A stretch of 30,056 bases of DNA, from contig JBCDBO010000038.1 in assembly GCA_039183535.1 (NCBI GenBank), positions 1 through 30,056 of the forward strand, given 5' to 3'. The notes under the pieces were generated by a model. That model had not been told where the DNA came from. It did not search any database and saw only the letters and a program-made list of their open reading frames with translations. Positions 6,882 to 14,176 of the stretch are shown one piece after another (positions within the stretch are counted from its first letter, which is position 1; the number at the start of each line of letters is the position of its first letter). Made by a program: the position numbers and the translations under genes. The stretch comes from JBCAXA01 sp039183535 (GTDB taxonomy: Bacteria; Pseudomonadota; Gammaproteobacteria; Steroidobacterales; Woeseiaceae).

Positions 6882-8906
6882 TCAACGCTTCGCTTGGCCG
6901 AACCGCCACTCCAGACCAACATACAGATGCCGCGGGGGCGCTGGCTCAAAAAAACGGCCACCAAACGCATTAATACGAACGTTCGCTGGGTAATCTTCAT
7001 CGAGGAGATTATTGATGCCTGCCGTCAGGCGAATCGCATGGCGCGACGGCGCGAACGTCCAGCCACTGCGCAGCCCAACAACCGTGTAGGCGCGCTGTTG
7101 CTCGGAACCGATGTTGTTAAGAGCGATTGCGCCAAAGCGCGTAATATCCAGCGCGGCAAAGCCGTTGTCCGAGAATTGGTACTGAGCGCTCACAGCGACG
7201 ATGTGGCGCGGTATCCCCGGAGTTCGTAGACCGCTGAAATCGCTGCCGTCATCGGCCACAAATCGCCGGAACCGGAAGTCATTTAACGTGATGGCGCTCT
7301 CTATCGATAGATCCTTCGTCGCCGCCCAAGCGAGCGACAACTCCGCGCCATCGCGACGCGATGTTCCCGCGTTCGCGAAAAAATCGCGACCGGGTTCGCT
7401 GGCCAGCTCAAAGGGAATTAGCTCATCGCGTAAATCGATTCGAAACACGGTAAATTCAGCCGACAGGAACGCAGTGCGGCGCCAACGCCAGCCGATCTCC
7501 GCCGACCGCGCGATCGCCGGTTCGATTGTCGGATTAAAACCGCCGCCCGCGGGATTGGCGTACTCCGTCGTTGTCGGCGATTCGAAACTCCGCGCCACGT
7601 TGGCGAACATCGACCACCCGTCGTTCAATGCAACGACAGCACCAAGCTGTGGACTAAATTGGCGGAAGCGGCGTAATCCGGAATCATTGCCGTCCGCTAA
7701 AAAGTCATCGGTGACGCGAAAACGTAGCCAGTCGTAGCGACCACCGACGGTAAACTGCCAACGATCGGTCGGCGCATAGACCAACGCTGCGAACACACCG
7801 GCTGCGCGAACGTCTTCTTGCTGGTCGAGCTGCTGCGGCCCTCGACTCCCATCGAGATTGTCGAAGCGTTGGCGGCGATCGCGTTGTTCGTCAATGTCGA
7901 GGCCAAGTAGCCAGCGCAACGACGACGTCGATGCGCGGCTCAGCGTGACACCCGCCCCAAACACTTGGCGGTCCAGATCAACCTGACCGGCCGACGTGAA
8001 TGGCAGCCGATTCGAAAAATCCCGGTCGACAGCGTAGGCGCGCCAAACCATCCGCTTATCAGCCCCGGCCGCTCGGTCCCACGAGACGCCGAGCCGCCAC
8101 TGCGTCAACGCCTCACCCGCATCGAACTGAACGTTTTGCGAACGGGCGCTCGCAGGTTCAGCGCTGGCTTGCGCCGCATTGACACCGCCGGGGTCTTCAG
8201 CCAGCGGTTGGTCTGCGATATTCGCTGTGACCACCAATTCGCCGTCACCGCCGGTCGCGCGGCGGTACACGCCATTGAAGAGCCGTTGCCGCGTCCGGGC
8301 ATGGCTGCGGAAGCCGTCAAAATCGAGCGCACTGGCGCTCAACAACAAACCTTGACCTTCGAAGCCGGCCGACCATTTTGCCGTCGCACGTCGAAATCCA
8401 TCGGCCCCGACGCCAAGACCGGCCGCCGCGTACGGTGTCGCGCCGGCCCGCTCCGACGTCACTTTGATTAGGCCGCCAGCGGCGTTGCCATAGAGTGCCG
8501 CCGCGGGTCCACGCAGAATCTCGACGCGCTCTGCCGAGGCAAGATCGAGGCTGTCCAGCTGCCCTTGCCCGTCTGGCAGCGTCAATGGAATTCCGTCAAC
8601 GACTAGCTTGACGCCGCGTATCCCGAAACTTGATCGAGCACCGAAACCTCGGATCGCGATACGCAGATCTTGTGCGAAGTTGTAACGGTCTTGCAAAAAC
8701 ACGCCGGGCACGCGTGTTAGTGCTTCATCAAGTCCCACCTGCTGATAACCGGCATCGAGATCGTCAACGATGCTGATGGCAAACGGGACGTTGGCTGCGC
8801 TCTGCGGCAGCCGCGTTGCGGTGACGACAATCTCTTCGACGGGCGCCTGTTGCGCTGCCACGGCAGCCGGTAGAAGCGCCAGAATACAAGCAACGCGGCC
8901 GTTCAC
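6882..8906 (-). CDS. TonB-dependent outer-membrane receptor, YncD/PqqU-like
   Basis: From a GTG at 8906 this is a 674-residue receptor. A signal peptide (NGRVACILALLPAAVAA) is followed at once by the TonB box EEIVVTA. The plug domain contains IRGFGARSSFGIRG, VVDGIPLTLPDGQGQ and VEILRGPAAALYGNAAGGLI, and the rest is a 22-strand barrel ending near LYVGLEWRF. The plug sequence is strikingly like Escherichia coli YncD (PqqU), the pyrroloquinoline-quinone receptor, but plug similarity alone does not settle the ligand. The open frame extends to a TTG at 8963; GTG 8906 is preferred because it places the signal peptide at the N-terminus and forms a GTGA overlap with the xdhC-like stop, coupling the two genes. 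No iron-siderophore genes are near. Confidence 0.9.
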   Translation of the reverse strand: MNGRVACILALLPAAVAAQQAPVEEIVVTATRLPQSAANVPFAISIVDDLDAGYQQVGLDEALTRVPGVFLQDRYNFAQDLRIAIRGFGARSSFGIRGVKLVVDGIPLTLPDGQGQLDSLDLASAERVEILRGPAAALYGNAAGGLIKVTSERAGATPYAAAGLGVGADGFRRATAKWSAGFEGQGLLLSASALDFDGFRSHARTRQRLFNGVYRRATGGDGELVVTANIADQPLAEDPGGVNAAQASAEPASARSQNVQFDAGEALTQWRLGVSWDRAAGADKRMVWRAYAVDRDFSNRLPFTSAGQVDLDRQVFGAGVTLSRASTSSLRWLLGLDIDEQRDRRQRFDNLDGSRGPQQLDQQEDVRAAGVFAALVYAPTDRWQFTVGGRYDWLRFRVTDDFLADGNDSGLRRFRQFSPQLGAVVALNDGWSMFANVARSFESPTTTEYANPAGGGFNPTIEPAIARSAEIGWRWRRTAFLSAEFTVFRIDLRDELIPFELASEPGRDFFANAGTSRRDGAELSLAWAATKDLSIESAITLNDFRFRRFVADDGSDFSGLRTPGIPRHIVAVSAQYQFSDNGFAALDITRFGAIALNNIGSEQQRAYTVVGLRSGWTFAPSRHAIRLTAGINNLLDEDYPANVRINAFGGRFFEPAPPRHLYVGLEWRFGQAKR

Positions 8907-9889
8907 GTTCTGCTCGCCGTTGGCGGTAACGCTGGTCGATCGAGAAGCGCACCGCCAGACCAAAGCAAATCGGGCGGTGTGAGGCGCCGGTACTCAACAT
9001 AGAGCTCAGCGAGTATGGACAGGGCAATCTCGACGGCAGATTTGCCGCCCGTTGCCAGTCCGGCTGGCCCGTTGATACGCTCGATCGACGCTGCAGATAC
9101 GCCCAAATCCGCCAGCGCTGTACAGCGCTGCAAATGGGCGCGGCGAGAGCCGAGCGCCCCTCGATAAAACGCCGGCTCGTCGGCAAAGCGCTGCCAGATG
9201 GCGAGCTCGCGGTCGTGCTCATGAAAGGCGGTCACAACCGCCGTGTCCGCGTCGACACGAAGTGTATCCAGCTGACCAGGATCGCGGAGCGCAATAGATG
9301 TCGGCGCACCGGCGACCTGCAGTGTTGCTGCATCGGGGCTTAACAGCGTCGTCTCAATCCCCTGGGTTGCCGCCAATCGAACCAACTCCACAGCGACGGG
9401 ACCGGCGCCAGCAACAATCAGTTTGATCGGCGGGCGATAGTGCCGACGGTAGTGACCTACCGCAAGGCGCTCGTTGTCCATAAGACGAACTTCGCCATCG
9501 TCGACGCCGATGTCGATAGCAGCCGGCCGGCGAGATTTAAGGCGTGCGAACAGCGCTCCCAACACGAGCGACGACAGCTCAACGAAGTGCACATCGATAC
9601 CGGATCCGCACGGCAGCTGAATATCGACGTACGGCGAGCCGGTTCCAAAGCGAACCGCTACGGGGCGGCGAGACGCGAACACCTGTCGGCCAATGTCGGC
9701 AATCGCATGCTCTGCACACCCGCCCGATAAGTAGCCAAAGTAACCCCCATCATCAGCGATGACCATTTGGCTGCCGAGCGGTCGCGGTGCTGAACCGTCG
9801 ACGAACACGAGCGTCGCTAGCGCAACCCGTCGTCCAGCGTTGCTGTAAGCGACGGCTTTCGGTACGACGTTTTCGATCGTTGGCTGCAC
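8903..9889 (-). CDS. XdhC/CoxI-family protein (molybdenum cofactor insertion/sulfuration type)
   Basis: This 328-residue protein has the two XdhC domains. The N-terminal domain has VDGSAPRPLGSQM (30-42), GGCAEHAI (56-63) and LPCGSGIDV (92-100), with the conserved cysteines at 58 and 94. The C-terminal Rossmann domain starts at KLIVAGAGPVAVELVRLA (156-173) and has YRGALGSRR further on. XdhC binds molybdenum cofactor and delivers it, after sulfuration, to xanthine dehydrogenase-like enzymes. No molybdoenzyme is encoded in the window, so the client is elsewhere or differs. The start is GTG at 9889, 25 bases after the Lrp-type regulator gene, without a clear ribosome binding site. Its stop overlaps the TonB receptor start (GTGA), an unusual pairing. 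Confidence 0.85.
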   Translation of the reverse strand: MQPTIENVVPKAVAYSNAGRRVALATLVFVDGSAPRPLGSQMVIADDGGYFGYLSGGCAEHAIADIGRQVFASRRPVAVRFGTGSPYVDIQLPCGSGIDVHFVELSSLVLGALFARLKSRRPAAIDIGVDDGEVRLMDNERLAVGHYRRHYRPPIKLIVAGAGPVAVELVRLAATQGIETTLLSPDAATLQVAGAPTSIALRDPGQLDTLRVDADTAVVTAFHEHDRELAIWQRFADEPAFYRGALGSRRAHLQRCTALADLGVSAASIERINGPAGLATGGKSAVEIALSILAELYVEYRRLTPPDLLWSGGALLDRPALPPTASRT

Positions 9890-9914
9890 GGCAAAGACTT
9901 GTGTTTGGGCGGCC

Positions 9915-10367
9915 CTACAGCGGTAAGTCGGTGCTGCAGTCCACTTGGTTGAGGATGATGGACGATTCTATATCCGCAACCGTATCGATCGCTGCTAGAT
10001 CGCGTTTTAGCAAGCGCTCATATTCGCCGAGACTGCGCGCAACAATTCGCAACATATAGTCGTGCGAGCCGGTAACGACACAACACTCCGTGATTGCCGG
10101 TAAGTGAGTGACCGCTTGCTCGAACGCCTCAGAATTATCGACGCTGTTGCGCTGCAGCTTCACAAACGCCAACCCGGTTATGACGAAGCCGAGCTTCTCG
10201 TAGTCAATGTTTGGGCGGTACGAACGAATGACGCCGTTGCGTTCCAAGCGCCGTAAGCGGCGTAAGCACGGTGTCGGCGTGAGACCGACCGAGGCTGCGA
10301 GATCCGCGTTACTGGTCCGCGCATTACGGTTAAGCGCCTGCAAAAGCTTTTTATCGAGACGGTCCAC
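9915..10367 (-). CDS. bkdR: Lrp/AsnC-family transcriptional regulator, probable BkdR
   Basis: This 150-residue protein has an N-terminal winged helix-turn-helix (MDRLDKKLLQALNRNARTSN, then LAASVGLTPTPCLRRLRRLERNGVI) and a C-terminal RAM/AsnC ligand domain (VVTGSHDYMLRIVA). The divergent gene cluster encodes branched-chain 2-oxo acid dehydrogenase. In Pseudomonas the Lrp-family activator BkdR is transcribed divergently from the same operon and responds to branched-chain amino acids, so BkdR is the likely role, by context. The start is GTG at 10367 with AAGG just upstream; a TATATT -10-like hexamer occurs at 10403-10408 on this strand. It is followed after 25 bases by the xdhC-like gene and may be cotranscribed with it. 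Confidence 0.85.
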   Translation of the reverse strand: MDRLDKKLLQALNRNARTSNADLAASVGLTPTPCLRRLRRLERNGVIRSYRPNIDYEKLGFVITGLAFVKLQRNSVDNSEAFEQAVTHLPAITECCVVTGSHDYMLRIVARSLGEYERLLKRDLAAIDTVADIESSIILNQVDCSTDLPL

Positions 10368-10437
10368 GACCTTGACTATCTAACCATCGTTGCTATTAGC
10401 AGAATATAGCGTGTTTACGGTCTCGACCGCGATTTTT

Positions 10438-10452
10438 CGCAATTTTATGCTG
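10438..10452 (-). promoter_or_regulatory. Lrp-like binding site, candidate BkdR operator
   Basis: Read on the minus strand, CAGCATAAAATTGCG agrees with the 15-base Escherichia coli Lrp consensus (YAGHAWATTWTDCTR) at 11 of 15 positions by my alignment. It lies across the -35 region of the proposed bkd promoter and about 70 bases upstream of the bkdR start, where one regulator could control both directions. Confidence 0.35.
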
Positions 10453-10461
10453 CGTTGAGTT

Positions 10462-10470
10462 TGCTAAAAT
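10462..10470 (+). promoter_or_regulatory. extended -10 promoter for the bkd operon
   Basis: TGCTAAAAT combines a TG extension with a TAAAAT -10 hexamer (5 of 6 to consensus). There is no good -35 hexamer at 16-18 bases, as is usual for extended -10 or activator-dependent promoters. The predicted start near 10477 leaves a leader of about 195 bases before bkdA1. Confidence 0.5.
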
Positions 10471-10609
10471 GCGCCGAACTCGCGAGGAGCGCGTTATTGG
10501 TTGTACTGTCGGCGACTCCGCACGGCCACGCTGATGCGCAACGCCACAGCGCTGTGCCAACGGCAGCGTCGACGGCACGCGCGAGGCGCGCACGCGTTCT
10601 CGATGAAAT

Positions 10610-10670
10610 TGGCTCCAAACGTGTAGCCACAGCCCACGCTGTGATGACGCCAAGAGCCGTAACGGAGCCA
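10610..10670 (+). promoter_or_regulatory. leader stem that would sequester the bkdA1 ribosome binding site
   Basis: TGGCTCC (10610-10616) is exactly complementary to GGAGCCA (10664-10670), which contains the GGAG Shine-Dalgarno of the start codon at 10673. The enclosed loop itself holds a perfect hairpin CACAGC-CCAC-GCTGTG (10628-10643). Together they would form a two-layer RNA structure covering the ribosome binding site. No known riboswitch class is recognised. Confidence 0.35.
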
Positions 10671-10672
10671 GT

Positions 10673-11908
10673 ATGTACCGCGAATCGAAACTGCACATCC
10701 CGCAGCCGACTGCTCGCCCAGGCGATGCACCTGATTTTAGCTACCTCAAACTGAGCCCGGCCGGCTCGATTCCTCGGCCGCCTATCGATGCGCGACCGAG
10801 CGAGATCGAGCATCTGTGCTCGGAGTTGGTCAGCGTACTCGACGATGACGGTAAAGCGCGCGGCGAATGGAACCCGCAGCTACCCGAACAAGACTTGGTG
10901 GCCGCGTTGCGCTTGATGTGTCTGACCCGTGTATTCGACGAGCGCATGCACCGAATGCAACGCCAAGGCCGGATCTCGTTCTACGTGCAATCGCTCGGCG
11001 AAGAAGCCGTATCAATCGGCCAAGGCCTCGCCTTACGCGCTGGCGACATGTTGTTCCCATCGTACCGGCAACAAGGTCTGTTCATCCTGCGCGGGCTACG
11101 CCTCGCCGACATGATGTCGCAGTGCCTATCGAACACGCGTGACATGTGCAAAGGCCGGCAAATGCCGATCATGTACCACTACGCGGATGGCAATTTGTTT
11201 TCCGTATCGGGAAATCTGGCGACGCAGTACCCCCATGCCGTTGGCTGGGCGATGGCCTCGGCGATCAAAGGCGACAGCGATGTTGCCGCATCGTGGGTTG
11301 GCGACGGCAGTACGGCGGAAGCCGATTTTCATCATGCACTGACATTTGCCACGGTTTACCAGGCGCCCGTCATCTTGAACGTCGTTAACAATCAATGGGC
11401 AATATCAACGTTCCAAGGGACGGCTGGTGGCGAGCGCCGCTCATTTGCGGCGCGCGCTCTCGGATTGGGCCTGCCGGGCATTCGCGTCGATGGTAACGAT
11501 TTACTGGCCGTCTATGACGTTACCCAATGGGCCGCGGAGCGAGCCCGCGCCGGCCATGGTCCAACGCTCGTCGAGCTGGTTAGCTACCGCGGCGGCCCGC
11601 ACTCAACGAGTGACGACCCGAGCCGCTACCGACCGAAAGATGAATGGAGCGCGTTTCCGTTGGGCGACCCAATCGAGCGGCTCAAAACGCACCTCATTGG
11701 CATCGGTTGCTGGAGCGACGAACAACACACGGCCTTACTGCAAGAGCTCAACGACCATGTCGTCACAGAATGGCGAGAAGCGTTGAGCCACGGGTCGATG
11801 ACCGACGGCCCACAACTCGACGTCGATGAGATGTTTGACGATGTGTTCGAAACGCCCTGTGCCAACCTCGAGCGTCAGCGCGCTGAGCTGAAAGCGCTGG
11901 AGGACTGA
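10673..11908 (+). CDS. bkdA1: branched-chain 2-oxo acid dehydrogenase E1 alpha subunit
   Basis: This 411-residue protein is the thiamine-diphosphate subunit that decarboxylates the 2-oxo acids of valine, leucine and isoleucine. The TPP/Mg motif runs from GDGSTAEADFHH (210-221) to NVVNN (236-240). The family segment LVSYRGGPHSTSDDPSRYR carries the loop typical of branched-chain E1 alpha, and FDERMHRMQRQGRISFYVQSLGEEA covers the usual N-terminal core. The ~410-residue length with an N-terminal extension matches the Pseudomonas-type BkdA1 rather than the shorter pyruvate E1 alpha. ATG at 10673 has GGAG six bases upstream. It leads a three-gene operon; bkdA2 starts 3 bases after its stop. An Lrp-family gene is divergent. 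Confidence 0.95.
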   Translation: MYRESKLHIPQPTARPGDAPDFSYLKLSPAGSIPRPPIDARPSEIEHLCSELVSVLDDDGKARGEWNPQLPEQDLVAALRLMCLTRVFDERMHRMQRQGRISFYVQSLGEEAVSIGQGLALRAGDMLFPSYRQQGLFILRGLRLADMMSQCLSNTRDMCKGRQMPIMYHYADGNLFSVSGNLATQYPHAVGWAMASAIKGDSDVAASWVGDGSTAEADFHHALTFATVYQAPVILNVVNNQWAISTFQGTAGGERRSFAARALGLGLPGIRVDGNDLLAVYDVTQWAAERARAGHGPTLVELVSYRGGPHSTSDDPSRYRPKDEWSAFPLGDPIERLKTHLIGIGCWSDEQHTALLQELNDHVVTEWREALSHGSMTDGPQLDVDEMFDDVFETPCANLERQRAELKALED

Positions 11909-11911
11909 ACG

Positions 11912-12928
11912 ATGGCACAGATGAACATGATCCAAGCCATTAACTCAGCGATGGATATCATGCTGGAGAAAGACCCCAGCGTCGTTGTTATGGGCCAAGA
12001 CGTCGGCTACTTCGGCGGTGTATTTCGCTGCACCGACGGCTTACAAAAGAAATACGGCGAGCACCGTGTGATCGATGCACCGATTGCCGAAGGCGGCATT
12101 ATCGGTTCCGCGATCGGCATTGGGGTAAACGGCATGCGACCGGTTGCCGAGATTCAGTTCGCCGACTACATCTACCCCGGTCTCGATCAAATCGTCTCCG
12201 AGTTGGCACGGCTTCGTTACCGCAGCGGCGGCGACTTTTTTTCGCCGGTCACGGTACGAACACCCTGCGGCGGGGGCATACGTGGCGGGCAGACGCACTC
12301 GCAAAGCCCGGAGAGCATGTTCACGCATATCAGCGGCATTAAGACCGTGATGCCGTCGAACCCGTACGACGCCAAAGGACTGCTCATCGCCTCGATCGAG
12401 TCGAACGATCCAGTCGTGTTCTTCGAACCGAAACGGCTCTACAACGGACCGTTCGACGGCGACCCGGACAAGCCCGCCGTCGGCTGGACATCGCACCCGA
12501 AAGGCGATGTCCCGGATGACTATTACACCGTGCCACTGGGCGAGGCCGATATCGTTCGCGCCGGCGAGGATCTAACGATCGTCACGTATGGGACGCTCGT
12601 CCATGTGGCGACAGCCGCTGCCGAGGCGGAAGGTGTCGATGCGGAAATCGTCGACGTTCGAACGCTAGCGCCGCTCGATCTCGATACGTTGGCGCGATCG
12701 GTCGAAAAGACGGGTCGCTGTATGATTGCGCACGAAGCGACGCGCTTCTCTGGCTATGGCGCGGAACTGTCGGCCAGCATCCAAGAAGCGTGCTTCTGGC
12801 ACCTTGAGGCGCCCATTCGTCGGGTCACCGGTTGGGATACCCCCTATCCGCACGCGTTCGAGTGGCAGTACTTCCCCGGCAAAAAACGCTTGCAAGCCGC
12901 GATTCGCGAGCTGATGGAGACCCAATGA
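11912..12928 (+). CDS. bkdA2: branched-chain 2-oxo acid dehydrogenase E1 beta subunit
   Basis: This 338-residue protein is the E1 beta partner that completes the alpha2-beta2 thiamine-dependent decarboxylase. It shows MNMIQAINSAMDIMLEKDPSV at the start, MGQDVGYFGGVFRCTDGL, the family core IDAPIAEGGIIGSAIGIG, and a C-terminal transketolase-like domain with DLTIVTYGTLVHVA and VDVRTLAPLDLDTL. GGVFR plus CTDGL favours the branched-chain rather than the pyruvate complex. ATG at 11912 has GGAGG upstream, within the last codons of bkdA1. Its stop overlaps the E2 start as ATGA, so subunits are likely made in step. Confidence 0.95.
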   Translation: MAQMNMIQAINSAMDIMLEKDPSVVVMGQDVGYFGGVFRCTDGLQKKYGEHRVIDAPIAEGGIIGSAIGIGVNGMRPVAEIQFADYIYPGLDQIVSELARLRYRSGGDFFSPVTVRTPCGGGIRGGQTHSQSPESMFTHISGIKTVMPSNPYDAKGLLIASIESNDPVVFFEPKRLYNGPFDGDPDKPAVGWTSHPKGDVPDDYYTVPLGEADIVRAGEDLTIVTYGTLVHVATAAAEAEGVDAEIVDVRTLAPLDLDTLARSVEKTGRCMIAHEATRFSGYGAELSASIQEACFWHLEAPIRRVTGWDTPYPHAFEWQYFPGKKRLQAAIRELMETQ

Positions 12929-14163
12929 GCGAGTACATCTTCAAACTACCCGATCTCGGCGAAGGCACCGTCGAGGCCGAAATCGCCGAATGGAACGTAA
13001 AGGTAGGCGATGTTGTTGCCGAAGAAGACACGCTCGGTGCAATGATGACCGACAAAGCGGCCGTCGAAGTGTCGTCACCGGTTTCTGGACGCGTCATCGC
13101 GCTAGCCGGCGAACCGGGCGATATCGTTGCCGTCGGCATGCCGCTGGTCACGTTCGAAACCGACGGCGCTGGCGCAACGACGGCGCCGACACCGGCACCA
13201 GCCGCAGCAGCGCCAGCGGCAGCGCCTCAGCCAAAGACACAGCCAAGCGCACCGGCGGCATCGGCTGAGGCACCGGCAACCAGCACTGGCCGTATCCAGA
13301 CATCACCCGCTATTCGGCGGATGGCGCGTGAGGCAGGTCTCGATCTGACAACCGTCGTCGGTACTGGGCCGCGCGGCCGTATTGTGCGCGCCGATGTTGA
13401 GGCGCACCTCGCCAGCCCGCCGCGAGTTGCTGCGGCAGACGCCCCGCCACCGGTGCTCCGCCAAGGCACCGAAGAGATCAAGGTGATCGGCGTCCGGCGC
13501 ATGATCGCCGAACGGATGTCGGCTGCAAAGCGCTCAATTCCGCATTTCTCGTACGTTGAGGAAGTCGATGTGACGGCGTTGGAATCGTTGCGCGCCCACC
13601 TCAATAATTCCGCGAGCGAGCGCGATGCGCGGCTAACGCCGTTACCGTTCATCGCGCTAGCGCTCATCCGAACAATCGCCGAATTCCCAGCGGTTAATGC
13701 CGTCTACGACGACGAGCGGAACACCATTATTCGCCACTCGGCCGTGCACCTCGGTATCGCGACGCAAACACCGGACGGATTGAAAGTCCCAGTTATTCAG
13801 CACGCCGAGCAGTTTGGCCTTCGCGCGATGGCGGCAGCGATCCGCGAATCAAGCGACAAGGCGCGCACGAACCAGTCGCGACCGCAGGAACTCAGCGGCT
13901 CGACCATTACGATCACGAGCCTCGGCAAGCTAGGGGGTATCGCGTCGACGCCGGTTATTAATGCGCCGGAAGTCGCGATTATTGGCATTAACAAAGCGGT
14001 GCAACGGCCGGTCGTTGTTGACGGTGCGGTAACCGTGCGAACGATGATGAATATTTCATCGTCGTTCGACCACCGTTTTGTCGATGGCTTCGATGCCGCC
14101 GCAATGATCCAAGCGCTAAAAACCCGCATTGAACAACCGGCACTGATGTTCGCCGATTTGTAA
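12925..14163 (+). CDS. bkdB: branched-chain 2-oxo acid dehydrogenase E2 (lipoamide acyltransferase)
   Basis: This 412-residue E2 has one lipoyl domain (3-78, lipoyl-lysine Lys44 in TDKAAVE), an Ala/Pro-rich flexible linker (80-125), a peripheral subunit-binding domain (TSPAIRRMAREAGLDL to RADVEAHL, about 130-163) and the catalytic domain (about 180-412) with the active-site FDHRFVDG (His383, Asp387). It moves the acyl group from E1 to coenzyme A. The open frame extends upstream to 12832, but ATG 12925 matches the family start MSEYIFKLPDLGEG, has GGAG upstream and gives an ATGA overlap with bkdA2. No E3 (dihydrolipoamide dehydrogenase) gene follows: the next gene is convergent after 13 bases, so E3 must be shared from elsewhere. 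Confidence 0.95.
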   Translation: MSEYIFKLPDLGEGTVEAEIAEWNVKVGDVVAEEDTLGAMMTDKAAVEVSSPVSGRVIALAGEPGDIVAVGMPLVTFETDGAGATTAPTPAPAAAAPAAAPQPKTQPSAPAASAEAPATSTGRIQTSPAIRRMAREAGLDLTTVVGTGPRGRIVRADVEAHLASPPRVAAADAPPPVLRQGTEEIKVIGVRRMIAERMSAAKRSIPHFSYVEEVDVTALESLRAHLNNSASERDARLTPLPFIALALIRTIAEFPAVNAVYDDERNTIIRHSAVHLGIATQTPDGLKVPVIQHAEQFGLRAMAAAIRESSDKARTNQSRPQELSGSTITITSLGKLGGIASTPVINAPEVAIIGINKAVQRPVVVDGAVTVRTMMNISSSFDHRFVDGFDAAAMIQALKTRIEQPALMFADL

Positions 14164-14176
14164 CGACGCGCTGCGC

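Larger units (their letters stand above)
10368..10672. promoter_or_regulatory. divergent control region between bkdR and the bkd operon, with long leader
   Basis: This 305-bp stretch has no convincing gene. The left third is A+T-rich and carries the divergent promoters, an 11-bp palindrome TGCTA-T-TAGCA (10391-10401) and an Lrp-like site. The right two thirds are G+C-rich and full of dyads: CACAGCGCTGTG (10545-10556), a GCGCG-AGG-CGCGC hairpin near 10578-10592, CACAGC-CCAC-GCTGTG (10628-10643), and TGGCTCC/GGAGCCA enclosing the latter. If transcription starts near 10477, the bkd leader is about 195 bases. Confidence 0.6.

Noticed and set aside
8907..8963. TTG start giving 19 further residues to the TonB-dependent receptor
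   Set aside because: It would bury the signal peptide and lies inside the xdhC-like gene; GTG 8906 gives a proper signal peptide.
10396..10813. Open frames of about 100-120 codons on both strands in the bkd control region
   Set aside because: No start with a ribosome binding site, no recognisable family, and overlap with bkdA1 and promoter elements; they arise from G+C-rich sequence.
12832..12924. Upstream extension of the E2 frame inside bkdA2
   Set aside because: The family start is at 12925 with a ribosome binding site and ATGA overlap; the extension only reads bkdA2 out of frame.
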